The position numbers and the translations under genes are program-made. Below are positions 25,225 through 33,826 of a DNA stretch of 64,000 nt, piece by piece. Every line of letters starts with the position of its first letter. Positions within the stretch are counted from its first letter, which is position 1. Source of the DNA: CBDBON01 sp965208395 (GTDB lineage Bacteria > Chloroflexota > Dehalococcoidia > Lucifugimonadales > CBDBON01); the NCBI GenBank assembly GCA_965208395.1, contig CBDBON010000003.1:1240001-1304000 (forward strand), in the 5' to 3' direction. Under the pieces are notes generated by a model. It saw only the letters and a program-made list of their open reading frames with translations. It ran no database searches and was not told where the DNA came from.

Positions 25225-26139
25225 GTGAGAATAGTAATCATAGGTCAGGCGCCCTTCGGCGCCACGGTGCTGGAAAGGCTCGTAGGCAGGGGTGAGGATG
25301 AGGTGGTGGGAGTGTTCGCACCCCCTGAGAGAAGGGGCAGACCCGACCCCCTGTCCGCCAAGACTGAGGAGCTGGGCGTCCCCCTCGTAACGGTCACGTC
25401 TATGAGGACAGACGAGGTCTACGGTGCGATTGTAGAGATGAACGCCGACATCGGGGTGATGGCCTTCGTGACGCTGATCGTGCCGGAGCGGGTGCTGACC
25501 GCGCCGAGGCTCGGGACCATTCAGTATCACCCATCCCTGCTGCCGAGGCACCGTGGCGCAAGTGCCATCAACTGGGCGATCATCAATGGCGAGGACAAGA
25601 CCGGACTTACCATATTCTGGCCCGATAAGGGGCTGGACACGGGCCCCATTCTGATGCAGCGGGAGACGTCTATCGGCCCCGATGACACAGTCGGCTCCCT
25701 CTACTTCAATCGCCTCTTCCCAGAGGGGGTGGATGCTATGGTCGAGTCCGTGGACATGGTAAAGGCGGGTACTGCTCCGAGGATCATCCAGGACGAGTCC
25801 AAGGCCACTTACGAGGGCATCTGCCGCCCCGAGGACGCGGAGATCGTTTGGGCCAGGGACTCACAGACCGTATACAATCTGATCCGAGGCACGAATCCTC
25901 AGCCCGGAGCATGGGGGCTCCTGAAAGACCAGAAGATCAAGGTGTTCGACTCTGAGCTGGGAAGGGTCTCGGGCTCGACGGGTGAGGTGCTGGCGATAGA
26001 GGAGGACGGGTTCGTGGTGGGCGCCGGCAGTGGATCGGTGAAGATCAAGCGAGTCCAGCCGCCCGAGCACCGGAAGATGCCCGCGCCCGAATACGTCGAA
26101 CAGTCAGGCCTGGCCGTGGGGGACAAGTTCGGCAGATAG
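25225..26139 (+). CDS. Formyltransferase of the 10-formyl-THF dehydrogenase hydrolase-domain type
   Basis: A 304-residue protein beginning VRIVIIGQAPFG at a GTG six bases after a perfect GGAGGT. An ATG two codons earlier is too close to that site. The core HPSLLPRHRGASAINWAI, then KGLDTGPIL and DDTVGSLYFNRLFPEG, match the N-terminal hydrolase domain of 10-formyltetrahydrofolate dehydrogenase (ALDH1L1) more closely than Met-tRNA formyltransferase. The catalytic His and Asp are present. A C-terminal OB-like domain (about 200-300) follows, but no aldehyde dehydrogenase domain is attached. Likely roles are hydrolysis of 10-formyl-THF or formyl transfer to an unknown acceptor. Confidence 0.85.
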   Translation: MRIVIIGQAPFGATVLERLVGRGEDEVVGVFAPPERRGRPDPLSAKTEELGVPLVTVTSMRTDEVYGAIVEMNADIGVMAFVTLIVPERVLTAPRLGTIQYHPSLLPRHRGASAINWAIINGEDKTGLTIFWPDKGLDTGPILMQRETSIGPDDTVGSLYFNRLFPEGVDAMVESVDMVKAGTAPRIIQDESKATYEGICRPEDAEIVWARDSQTVYNLIRGTNPQPGAWGLLKDQKIKVFDSELGRVSGSTGEVLAIEEDGFVVGAGSGSVKIKRVQPPEHRKMPAPEYVEQSGLAVGDKFGR

Positions 26140-26298
26140 ACGCGGGTTTGGACAACCGGCTGAGGCTTGGGCTTGCGTCAAGTCTCGTGCCCTCTGACAC
26201 ATCTCGCTGCTGGCATCAACCCTGAACGTCTCTACTCCGAAGCCGCCCCGCTATGCCGCAGGACCACGATTGTCGCCTGCAACAGGTGTCCGGTAGTT

Positions 26299-27660
26299 TC
26301 AGCCCTTCGCTTTCTTGAAGCGCCAGCCGTACATGATACTGCCGTAGTAGTTGAATGTCCGTCTTGCTTCGGGATCGTCGAACGGATAGTCCGCTCCCAT
26401 CTGCTTTGCAGTTGCGAGCCCACTCACGAAGCAGGTCTCCTGGCTGTTGATCAGCGTATGAGCGCCACAGTGCCAGGTCCGTCTCTTGCCCTGGATGAAG
26501 CGGAACAGATGAATGAGCAGCGCAACGTGGCGCACATCATGCACAATGTGTTGGAACCACCACTTCTTGACGACCTTTCGTTCATCGATTGGACTGATCG
26601 GGTTGTAGGTCACCAGACAGGGTTTATCAGACCGGCCAGCCCATGGCTGCTGGTTGTGCATGATGTACGTGATCTCATAGTTGTCCGGTCTGGCGCCGTA
26701 CTGCTCGATATGATTGCTCCTCGTTTTCAGAGGCTGCACTTCGTTGTCTGGAAGGACTGAGGAGTCCGAGTGCACGACTGTGTGATTGTGGAGCTCGCTC
26801 TCGTAACGTATCGACGAGAGGATGTAGCGCTCTAGAAACGTGGGGTTGTCGAGGATCATCAGCGTCTGGTTCGCATTGCAGGCAAAGATCACCTCGTCGA
26901 ACACCTCCTCTACTCCGTCTTCGTCCTCCACCACGACGCGGGATGACTGGCGATACACCTTCCTAACAGGCCGGTTGAGGTAGATCTTGTCCCGGAAATC
27001 GGCTGACAGATTCTCGTAGATTCGGCGTGTCCCCTGGTCCCACGTCTGCATGGGTGTCGAGACTTCGATATCAAAGAACTCCAGATATCTTGAAAAGAGG
27101 GCTGCGGGCATATCGAACACGTTTGTCGCCATCAGGAAATTGACGAACATGGGCTTAAGTATCTTGTACCTGAACTCTCCAGAGAAACCGGCCAGGTTGA
27201 GAACCGTTCCCATACTGATGTAGTTGAACGGGTTGAGGGCGTTGAGGAACCTCGACTGGGAACGGGTCAGCCTGCCAAACCAATGCAGACGCCTCAGAAT
27301 TCGTTGAAACTTCGCAATCTCGAACTGCAGCTGCTCTCTGATCTCGGAGTCGAAATCGTGAGCGTATACGTCCCCACGATACTTCACACTGTAGCTGAAC
27401 CTGGTATCGACCAGATCTATGCCGAACTTCCGCAACAGCAACAGGATGTGCTGGTATACCGACGGGATACAGGCGGTGACAGAGATGTCGAAGGGAATCG
27501 AGCTGTCGTCATCCTGCGGCATGTCGGCGGTAATCGCATTTCCGCCAATCTGGTCCTGGGACTCGAAGAGCCGGAAATCAAACCGGTCAGGGCGGTGATG
27601 CAGCGCCCATGCGGCTCCGAGCCCCGAAATCCCTCCGCCGACAATGGCTATGCGCCGCAA
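26299..27660 (-). CDS. FAD-dependent amine-oxidase-like oxidoreductase
   Basis: A 453-residue flavoprotein with the dinucleotide-binding GGGISGLGAAW (8-18), a second FAD contact ESQDQIGGNA and the C-terminal FVSGLAT segment. The overall layout fits the NAD(P)-binding/flavin-containing amine oxidoreductase group often annotated near cyclopropane-fatty-acid or carotenoid genes. Residues around 150-200 are aromatic and hydrophobic, suggesting a membrane-bound lipid substrate. By eye the sequence is less GC-rich than its neighbours, a possible sign of transfer. No partner genes adjoin it. Confidence 0.8.
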   Translation of the reverse strand: MRRIAIVGGGISGLGAAWALHHRPDRFDFRLFESQDQIGGNAITADMPQDDDSSIPFDISVTACIPSVYQHILLLLRKFGIDLVDTRFSYSVKYRGDVYAHDFDSEIREQLQFEIAKFQRILRRLHWFGRLTRSQSRFLNALNPFNYISMGTVLNLAGFSGEFRYKILKPMFVNFLMATNVFDMPAALFSRYLEFFDIEVSTPMQTWDQGTRRIYENLSADFRDKIYLNRPVRKVYRQSSRVVVEDEDGVEEVFDEVIFACNANQTLMILDNPTFLERYILSSIRYESELHNHTVVHSDSSVLPDNEVQPLKTRSNHIEQYGARPDNYEITYIMHNQQPWAGRSDKPCLVTYNPISPIDERKVVKKWWFQHIVHDVRHVALLIHLFRFIQGKRRTWHCGAHTLINSQETCFVSGLATAKQMGADYPFDDPEARRTFNYYGSIMYGWRFKKAKG

Positions 27661-27868
27661 TACTGTCCCTCTCGCGTCGGAATATGAGGCCCCACCGATG
27701 ATCTTCAGCGCAGCCCCTGATAGAGATTCCAGGATATTCTAGCCTCGGCTTGTGCGAAAGCCTACTCTCTCAAGCATCGGAGGCCAGCGAGGCTTCCGGG
27801 TTGCCTGGCCCACTGCTCCGATATATCCTAGGCCCGTCCGGAACAGATCAGAGGAGGTGGCTGAGACC

Positions 27869-29011
27869 ATGGCCGCTCTATCCAAGTCCGTCGCAATCGT
27901 CGGAGTCGACGAGTCAGACGAGATCGGACGCATCGAGAACAAGTCCTCGCTCCAGCACCACGCCGAGGCGGGCTACAACGCGCTGGCGGACGCCGGTCTC
28001 ACGGTGAAGGACGTCGACGGCCTCTTCACAGCCGGCTTCTCGACTCTGGTCACCGGAGAGTATATGGGGATCAAGCCCCGGTACACCGACGGGACCGCCG
28101 TTGGAGGCTCATCCTTCATCATCCACGTCGCCCACGCGATGGCCGCTATCAACGCCGGCTACTGCGAGGTTGCGCTGATCACACACGGGGAGGCGGGTCG
28201 GAGCGCCCGTGACCGCGCGGGCATGAATCTGTCCGAGCCGGCCCCTCAGTTCGAGCAGCCCTACGGCTTCATCGGCGCGCCCATCCTCTACTCGGTGGCG
28301 GCCCGCCGCTACATGCACGAGTACGGAGAGGAGCGCACGCGGCAGGCGATGGCCGAGATCGCCGTCTCGACGCGCAAGTGGGCCCTGATGAACCCCAAGG
28401 CCTATATGAAGGACCCGATGACGTTCGACGACTACCACGCCTCCCGCTGGATATCGTGGCCTTTCCACCTGTTCGACTGCTGCCTCGTCACCGACGCCGG
28501 CGGCGGCGTCGTCGTCACTAGCGCGGAGCGCGCACGGGACGCGAAGAAGAAACCCGTCTGGGTGCTGGGCGCGGCTGAGTCGCACTCCCACGGCATGATC
28601 AGCCAGATGCCCGACCTGACCAGGTCGGTCGCCAGCGTGACCGGACCGGCCGCCATGCAGATGGCCGGGGTCGGACACGACGACATCGACCTGGCGATGA
28701 TCTACGACTCCTTCACCTACACAACGCTCGTCACCCTCGAGAGCCTGGGCTTCTGCGGGCCGGGCGAGGGCCCCGACTTCGTCGCCGGACAGCGCACCGC
28801 GCCGGGAGGTGACTTCCCGCTCAACACCTCCGGCGGAGGCCTGTCGTACACCCACTCCGGGATGTACGGCGTCTTCCTCATCCTGGAGGCGGTCAGGCAG
28901 CTTCGCGGAGAGTGCGGGGAGCGCCAGGTGGATGGAGCCAAGACCGCGCTCGTGAACGGTACCGGCGGCTCGCTGTCGTCGACCGGCACCGTCGTGCTGG
29001 CGGTCGACTGA
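27869..29011 (+). CDS. Thiolase-like lipid-transfer protein (SCP2-type)
   Basis: A 380-residue thiolase-fold protein from an ATG preceded by GAGGAGGTGG. AIVGVDESDEIGR, the repeated beta-alpha halves, YDSFTYTTLVTLESLGFCGPGEG and NTSGGGLSYTHSG are typical of the SCP-x/Ltp2 class. The nucleophilic cysteine position of true thiolases (here around VGGSSFIIH) is not cysteine, so it is probably not a simple thiolase. In characterised systems such proteins form an acyl-CoA retro-aldolase with a DUF35 partner, and that partner is the next gene. Confidence 0.88.
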   Translation: MAALSKSVAIVGVDESDEIGRIENKSSLQHHAEAGYNALADAGLTVKDVDGLFTAGFSTLVTGEYMGIKPRYTDGTAVGGSSFIIHVAHAMAAINAGYCEVALITHGEAGRSARDRAGMNLSEPAPQFEQPYGFIGAPILYSVAARRYMHEYGEERTRQAMAEIAVSTRKWALMNPKAYMKDPMTFDDYHASRWISWPFHLFDCCLVTDAGGGVVVTSAERARDAKKKPVWVLGAAESHSHGMISQMPDLTRSVASVTGPAAMQMAGVGHDDIDLAMIYDSFTYTTLVTLESLGFCGPGEGPDFVAGQRTAPGGDFPLNTSGGGLSYTHSGMYGVFLILEAVRQLRGECGERQVDGAKTALVNGTGGSLSSTGTVVLAVD

Positions 29012-29064
29012 TCCTTACGCCGCGCACACCGCCGGTATCGCGCACACGAGAGGAGCCGAAGGTC

Positions 29065-29484
29065 ATGACTCAGCAGTACAAAAAACCGATCCCTCATCCC
29101 CAGGGCGAGTCCGACGTCTACTGGCAGAAGGCCAAGAAGCACGAGCTCTGGCTGAGGAGCTGCAACGCATGCGGAGACGCCTATTTCTACCCGCGCGACA
29201 TCTCGCCCTGCTGCTTCTCGAAGGACACCTCCTGGATGCAGGCCAGCGGCCGGGCCAAACTGTACACCTATGCCATCGTCCACCGGGCGCCGCATCCCGG
29301 GTTCGCCGGCGACGTTCCCTACGTGCCGGCCTTCGTCGAGCTCGAAGAGGGTCCGCGGATGCCGACCAACATCGTGGGCATCGACGAGCCCACCCCCGAT
29401 AAGCTATCTATAGGCATGCCCCTCGAGGCGACGTTCGAAGACATCACCGACACCATCTCGCTCCCCAAGTTCCGTCCGGCCTAG
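29065..29484 (+). CDS. DUF35 zinc-ribbon/OB-fold protein, partner of the thiolase-like protein
   Basis: A 139-residue DUF35 protein. The rubredoxin-like zinc ribbon is SCNACGDAYFYPRDISPCC, with four cysteines, followed by an OB fold (GRAKLYTYAIVHRAPHPGF, VPAFVELEEGPRM). It binds acyl-CoA and pairs with thiolase-like proteins, as in the steroid side-chain aldolases. It lies 53 bases after that gene with its own GAGAGGAG site, so the two are probably one operon. Confidence 0.9.
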   Translation: MTQQYKKPIPHPQGESDVYWQKAKKHELWLRSCNACGDAYFYPRDISPCCFSKDTSWMQASGRAKLYTYAIVHRAPHPGFAGDVPYVPAFVELEEGPRMPTNIVGIDEPTPDKLSIGMPLEATFEDITDTISLPKFRPA

Positions 29485-29496
29485 GGCCGCCAAAGC

Positions 29497-30237
29497 TCAC
29501 TTGCGCGCGATGGCCACCAGCCGTCGTGCGTCCACTCCGTACGCGCTCCCGTGAAGGCTACCAGACAGCCGCACGTCACCGAAGCCGACCTCGTACAGCC
29601 GGTCCTTCAACTCCTGGCCGGAGTAGATCGTGGTTTCAAACCCGAACGTCGCGGCCTCTCCCTTCTCGATGATGGTCCACTGGTTCCTGACACGGGTCCA
29701 GTCTTCGACTATCTCGCGCCGCTCGACGCGCAGCCTGCCATCGGCCAACTCCTCCGAAGTCGTGGGCAGAAAGCCGTTGGCCAAACACTCCTTGCCCATC
29801 ATATCCATCACAAGAACTGCCCCCTTGCGGAGACTGTGATGTAAGTTCTGCAGGACTTTCAGGTCGTCCCGTCTGTCGTCGAAGTATCCGAACGACGTGA
29901 AGATGCTTATGGCAAGATCGAAAGTCTCCGGGCGTACGAAGCGGCGCATGTCCTGCTGTACCCATTCGATCTCAACCTGTGCCGCGCACGCTCTGGCCCT
30001 GGCCTTCTGCAGTAGGGCGTACGAGAGATCTACCCCGGTCACCCTAAAGCCTCTCTTTGCGAGCGCTGTCGCATGTCTACCTGGTCCGCATGCCAGGTCC
30101 AGTACGCGGCCCTCCTCGACACCTGCAAGGGCCAGGATGGCATCTACCTCATCAGAGGCGATGGCGAAATTCTGCTCCGGGAACATGAACGGATAGAGCC
30201 TGTCCCAGAAGTTCTCATCTTCAAACCACTGTGACAT
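29497..30237 (-). CDS. SAM-dependent methyltransferase (class I)
   Basis: A 246-residue class I methyltransferase. Motif I VLDLACGPGRHA (about 45-56), the acidic residue of strand 2 in VTGVDLS, motif II FDLAISIFTSFGYF and VLVMDMMGKE complete the SAM fold. The start at 30237 is preferred because GGGAGGG precedes it. The acceptor is unknown; the C-terminal beta sheet (ATFGFETTIYSGQELKDRLYEVGF) is typical of small-molecule methyltransferases. Confidence 0.85.
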   Translation of the reverse strand: MSQWFEDENFWDRLYPFMFPEQNFAIASDEVDAILALAGVEEGRVLDLACGPGRHATALAKRGFRVTGVDLSYALLQKARARACAAQVEIEWVQQDMRRFVRPETFDLAISIFTSFGYFDDRRDDLKVLQNLHHSLRKGAVLVMDMMGKECLANGFLPTTSEELADGRLRVERREIVEDWTRVRNQWTIIEKGEAATFGFETTIYSGQELKDRLYEVGFGDVRLSGSLHGSAYGVDARRLVAIARK

Positions 30238-30318
30238 TGGAACCCTCCCTCTTTCGCTTTGCCATGGTGTGGCTCTCGTTCCACAAACGGCCATCCATCG
30301 TTCTTCTCCAAAACTAGA

Positions 30319-30343
30319 AGAGCCTCCCGGTCGGGGAGGCTCT
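30319..30343. repeat. Perfect 10-bp-stem hairpin
   Basis: AGAGCCTCCC and GGGAGGCTCT flank a five-base loop. No T-run follows on either strand. It lies in the divergent gap between the methyltransferase and the HAD gene, so it is more likely a repeat or a regulatory structure than a terminator. Confidence 0.5.
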
Positions 30344-30528
30344 CGGAAGACGCGGATGGCGTGCGTTGCCTAGATGCTCCCCAACTGTAGGCAGATGCGT
30401 ACCACCACTACAACGCCAATCGAGTTGGGACGGACGAAAGATGCTGCCACGTGACTGCCCTCGCTTACTCTGCGTTACTATATCATGACTCGAAGCGCAC
30501 GCTATGCTGCCTGTCGGGGCCAAGCGGG

Positions 30529-31245
30529 ATGACCATGAGCAGATACAAGGCAGTGATCTTCGACCTGTGGGGCACCCTTGTGGACGAGTTGAGGTACCCC
30601 GAGACCAACCGGCTCGTCTATCAGCAGAAGACCCACGAGTCGGCCGATCTTCTCGGCGTCGAGCGCGACGGGTTCTCCAGATTGTGGGCCGCAAGCTCGG
30701 CCAAGCGCATGGTTGGAGCCTTCCCATCGATCGAAGCAGCGCTGATGGACATCTGCAGGGAGCTGGGAGCTGAGCCGGACGAAAAGCGTGTTCAGGCCGC
30801 TGCCACAGTACGGTTCGAATACGTACGGGACGCCCTGGCACCCCGTTCCGGCGCAGTCGAAACGATGTCGACGCTGAAGCGGTCCGGCTATAAGGTCGGA
30901 CTCATCAGCAACTGCAGCGACGAGGTCTCTCGGCTCTGGGCCAAGACCCCCTTTGCAGCGCGGGTGGATATGGCGGTGCTCTCCTCCGACGTGGGCCTCT
31001 TGAAGCCCGATCCCCGAATCTATGAGATTGCTGCTCAAGGGCTCGGCGTTCAAGCCGAACAGTGCCTTTACGTCGGGGACGGGAGCAGTAGCGAGCTCAC
31101 CGGCGCGTCGAATGTCGGTATGACCGCTGTATTGATGCGCGCCCGGTACGACGCAGCCGACGGCGACCGTCAGGGCTGGCATGGCGAAAAGATATCGACG
31201 ATTCCGGACGTGCTCGATCTACTGGGTCTTGCAGCCAATAGGTAG
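30529..31245 (+). CDS. HAD-superfamily hydrolase, haloacid-dehalogenase-like nucleophile loop
   Basis: A 238-residue HAD protein. The nucleophile Asp12 lies in FDLWGTLVDE, where the second catalytic Asp of phosphatases (DxDGT) is Trp. DxYGT/DxWGT loops occur in 2-haloacid dehalogenases and in some YjjG-like members. Motif II is SNCSDE, the Lys motif is GLLKPDPRIYE and motif IV is YVGDGSSSEL. The altered loop argues against ordinary phosphatase activity, and the substrate is open. An ATG at 30535 is an equally good start. Confidence 0.83.
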   Translation: MTMSRYKAVIFDLWGTLVDELRYPETNRLVYQQKTHESADLLGVERDGFSRLWAASSAKRMVGAFPSIEAALMDICRELGAEPDEKRVQAAATVRFEYVRDALAPRSGAVETMSTLKRSGYKVGLISNCSDEVSRLWAKTPFAARVDMAVLSSDVGLLKPDPRIYEIAAQGLGVQAEQCLYVGDGSSSELTGASNVGMTAVLMRARYDAADGDRQGWHGEKISTIPDVLDLLGLAANR

Positions 31246-31257
31246 GTCGACGGCCAC

Positions 31258-32040
31258 GTGAGCGCATACGCGTTCGGAGACACGGATCTGGCCGCCCGGA
31301 GACTCAAGCTGCTCGCTGATACCTTTTCGGCGTCGTCCAGCGCCTTCCTGAGAGAGTCCGCCAAGACGCCGCCTAAACTCGCCGCCGACCTCGGATGCGG
31401 CCCCGGCTACTCCACTCATCTCGTAGCCGACACCCTGGCTCCGAGACATACCGCCGGCCTCGATAACTCGGAGAGCTTCCTCTCACAGGCACGTTTGACC
31501 GCCTCCGGTAGGGTATCGTTTCACCTGCACGACATCACGAACGCTCCGTTTCCCTTGGGCCCATACGACCTGGTGTTCAGCCGCTTTGAGTTGACACACC
31601 TGCGCGAACCGGAGGAGATCGTCAGACTGTGGGGCACTCAGCTGCGTCTACACGGGCTCCTGCTGATCGAGGAGGTCGAATACATCCACACATCCGATCC
31701 CACGCTCCTCTCCTACCTGAACATTCAGCACGAGATGCTGGTGCACCAGGGCAACGCGCTCTACATCGGGCCTCGGCTCGACGCGATCATCGACTCGACG
31801 TCGCTGAAGCGCCGGGCCAGCAAGGTCCAAGTCGCCGATGTCCCGGCTAGCCGAGCAGCCACCATGTTCCACATGAATCTCTGCTTCTGGAGGCACAACG
31901 ACTTCGTACAACGTAGGTATGAGCCGACCCACATTGACGAACTGGAAGAGGAGCTATCCGGCATCATTGCGAGCCGCATCGATACCGGGTCCGTCGAGTG
32001 GGGGCTGCGCCAGATGGTCATGGAACGAGTAGCACATTAA
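31258..32040 (+). CDS. SAM-dependent methyltransferase
   Basis: A 260-residue class I methyltransferase starting at GTG 12 bases after the HAD gene. Motif I is AADLGCGPGYSTHLV (about 42-56), strand 2 ends in AGLDNSESF, motif II reads YDLVFSRFELTHL and motif III LLLIEEVEYI. The long helical tail resembles trans-aconitate-type or demethylmenaquinone-type enzymes. It may be co-transcribed with the HAD gene before it and the VOC gene after it, suggesting a small accessory operon. Confidence 0.85.
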   Translation: MSAYAFGDTDLAARRLKLLADTFSASSSAFLRESAKTPPKLAADLGCGPGYSTHLVADTLAPRHTAGLDNSESFLSQARLTASGRVSFHLHDITNAPFPLGPYDLVFSRFELTHLREPEEIVRLWGTQLRLHGLLLIEEVEYIHTSDPTLLSYLNIQHEMLVHQGNALYIGPRLDAIIDSTSLKRRASKVQVADVPASRAATMFHMNLCFWRHNDFVQRRYEPTHIDELEEELSGIIASRIDTGSVEWGLRQMVMERVAH

Positions 32041-32050
32041 GGAGTTGGAA

Positions 32051-32389
32051 ATGATCAAGGGCATGCACGGTATCTTCTTCACGCCAGAGGCGGAGGAGGC
32101 CAGGAGCTTCGTCCGTGACAAGTTGGGACTTCCCCACGTCGATGCGGGAGACGGCTGGCTGATCTTCACCGTACCCCGGGCGGAGTTCGCCTTCCATCCC
32201 GGCGACGATGTGCACCACGACATCTCCTTCTGGTGCGACGACGTAGAGGCGACGCGGGCGGAGCTTCAGGCGAAGGGCGTGGACTTAACCTCACCGGTGA
32301 CGGACCGGGGATTCGGGCTCGTCACCACCTTCGAGATGCCCGGCGGGGTCGAGGTGATGCTGTACGAGCCGCGGCATCCTCAGCCCTGA
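32051..32389 (+). CDS. Glyoxalase/bleomycin-resistance (VOC) protein
   Basis: A 112-residue single VOC-fold protein. Beta-alpha-beta-beta-beta repeats are visible (GIFFTPEAEEARSFVRDKLGL; HHDISFWCDDVEATRAELQAKGVDL; LVTTFEMPGGVEVMLYEPRHP), with the C-terminal E-M-LYEP strand characteristic of the family and metal-ligand candidates His and Glu. GGAG lies six bases before the ATG. Function within this superfamily cannot be predicted. Confidence 0.85.
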   Translation: MIKGMHGIFFTPEAEEARSFVRDKLGLPHVDAGDGWLIFTVPRAEFAFHPGDDVHHDISFWCDDVEATRAELQAKGVDLTSPVTDRGFGLVTTFEMPGGVEVMLYEPRHPQP

Positions 32390-32455
32390 CCGGATCAGGC
32401 TTCTCATATCCGCCTCCCAGCTAGGGAGTAGGGATTTGGTCGTGGACACGATGGA

Positions 32456-32499
32456 TAGTGCTTGACACTATTAGTACGCTGCACTACCATCGTGTAGTG
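32456..32499 (+). promoter_or_regulatory. HigBA promoter with two inverted-repeat operators
   Basis: TTGACA (32462-32467), 17 bp, TACCAT (32485-32490). Inverted repeats TAGTG/CACTA (32456-32470) overlap the -35, and CACTAC/GTAGTG (32482-32499) overlap the -10 and the toxin's GTG start. Transcription would start at or next to that GTG. Confidence 0.65.
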
Positions 32500-32778
32500 A
32501 TTCGGAGTTATGGAGACAGGGACACGCGGGCGGTTGCCGAGCGCCGACGTGTCAGTATATTGCCCGGGGATATCCAGCGCCGGGCACAGATGAAGCTGAT
32601 GATCCTGAACAACGCCCAGAACATCAACGACCTGAGGAAACCTCCAGGGAACCGGCTGGAGGCGCTTTCGGGAGACAGGAACGGGCAGCACAGTATCAGG
32701 ATCAACGACCAGTGGCGTATCTGCTTCCTATGGAGAGAAGGTGATGCCTACCAGGTCGAAATCGTAGACTATCACTGA
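32497..32778 (+). CDS. higB: HigB-type RelE-family toxin
   Basis: A 93-residue RelE/HigB ribosome-dependent mRNA interferase. The start VIRSYGDRDTR and the C-terminal GDRNGQHSIRINDQWRICFLW with EIVDYH match the family, where most relatives start at this same position (MIRSF). The GTG at 32497 is chosen for that reason; an upstream in-frame start lies inside the -35 region. Toxin-first order, followed closely by the antitoxin, is the usual higBA arrangement. Confidence 0.9.
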   Translation: MIRSYGDRDTRAVAERRRVSILPGDIQRRAQMKLMILNNAQNINDLRKPPGNRLEALSGDRNGQHSIRINDQWRICFLWREGDAYQVEIVDYH

Positions 32779-32785
32779 GGGCGCC

Positions 32786-33100
32786 ATGATCACTAATGAT
32801 GTCTCCAACCTAGCGAAGCTCCCCCCTATTCACCCGGGGGAGATCCTGAACGAGGAGTTCCTGCTGCCGTTGAACGTGACCCAGTACCGACTGGCCAAGG
32901 CGGTCGGCGTGGACGCACGCCGGATTCATGCCATAGTCCACGGGGAGAGATCGATCACTGCCGAGACGGCACTCCTGCTCTCGCGCTTCTTCGGAAACTC
33001 CGCCGGGTTTTGGATGGGGCTCCAAAGCCAGTACGACCTGGAGGTCGCGGAAGACCGTCTCTCCGAGAGGCTGAGCGCCGTCGTAGCCCACTCGCCCTGA
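32786..33100 (+). CDS. higA: HigA antitoxin (XRE/VapI-type)
   Basis: A 104-residue antitoxin with an XRE helix-turn-helix: IHPGEILNEEFLLPLNVTQYRLAKAVGVDARRIHAI, then GERSITAETALLLSRFFGNSAGFWMGLQSQYDLE, the classic HigA pattern. It is separated from the toxin by seven bases. It should bind the inverted repeats at 32456-32499 and repress the operon. Confidence 0.93.
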   Translation: MITNDVSNLAKLPPIHPGEILNEEFLLPLNVTQYRLAKAVGVDARRIHAIVHGERSITAETALLLSRFFGNSAGFWMGLQSQYDLEVAEDRLSERLSAVVAHSP

Positions 33101-33123
33101 GTACACGACTGAGACGGCGCCTC

Positions 33124-33444
33124 CTATCCCTCAGGAGGACAGTCGCCGCACTGGCAGAGGCCGCGGAGCAGCTCGAACGGGTAGATGCCGGTGAAGTGCT
33201 CGTCGCTCCACAGGAACTGGACCGCGTACCTGCCTACCATCAGGTAGTCCACCGCACTGATGTCGGCGGGCACCGTCGCAGGATCGAGCAGCTTACGCCG
33301 GCTCCACTCCTCGACGCACTGGGCGCAGCCACAGTTGATCCTCAGGTACTTGGCGTCGTAGCGACACGAACGGCCATCCGACCATTCTATGCGAATCTCG
33401 CTCCCGCACAGCTCGACGCTTGTAACGCTCACCTTAGCGGCCAT
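33124..33444 (-). CDS. DUF971 (GBBH-like N-terminal domain) protein
   Basis: A 106-residue protein with the DUF971 layout seen at the N-terminus of gamma-butyrobetaine hydroxylase and in stand-alone Fe-S-associated proteins: IRIEWSDGRSCRYDAKYLRINCGCAQC, then VGRYAVQFLWSDEHFTGIYPFELLRGLC. Cysteines (CGCAQC and CQCGDC) suggest zinc or cluster binding. Function is not established. Confidence 0.88.
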   Translation of the reverse strand: MAAKVSVTSVELCGSEIRIEWSDGRSCRYDAKYLRINCGCAQCVEEWSRRKLLDPATVPADISAVDYLMVGRYAVQFLWSDEHFTGIYPFELLRGLCQCGDCPPEG

Positions 33445-33469
33445 GACCCTCCTCCAAAGCGGTCATCTT

Positions 33470-33826
33470 TCAGGGATCGAAGCCACTGCCTCCGGACCCT
33501 CCCATGGACGATCCGGTCCACTTCGGCCACCTGATCGCGGAGTGGAAGCCGACGCCGCCAAACCCTCCCATGGAGCGCGGGAGGGCGAACCCTATCAGCG
33601 CCGCCACCAGGCATATCAGGACCCAGTCCCCGGGAAACAGCCATATGAAGACTGCGGCCCCGACCGACAGGACGACTGCCAGGCACAGCCGCGCACCGGA
33701 CAGCATTCGGAAGCGAGGCCTCGTCCGACGCGCGGCATGAGAGTCGACTGGGTGGGCATCCCGGACATGTCTACGGAGATACCACTTGGAGCCGAACGAC
33801 TGGTCGCAACCGGGACACGAGGGCAT
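33470..33826 (-). CDS. C2H2 zinc-finger membrane protein
   Basis: A 118-residue protein starting with a classical C2H2 finger (CPGCDQSFGSKWYLRRHVRDAH), rare in bacteria. A basic linker follows, then two membrane helices (about 46-64 and 68-84: LCLAVVLSVGAAVFIW and WVLICLVAALIGFALP), and a Gly-rich tail. The finger should face the cytoplasm and could bind DNA at the membrane or a protein. Its ATG is complementary to one candidate start of the divergent DUF2203 gene. Confidence 0.7.
   Translation of the reverse strand: MPSCPGCDQSFGSKWYLRRHVRDAHPVDSHAARRTRPRFRMLSGARLCLAVVLSVGAAVFIWLFPGDWVLICLVAALIGFALPRSMGGFGGVGFHSAIRWPKWTGSSMGGSGGSGFDP

Noticed and set aside
30319..30343. Intrinsic terminator
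   Set aside because: The stem is perfect, but there is no T-run on either strand and it lies upstream of both flanking genes.
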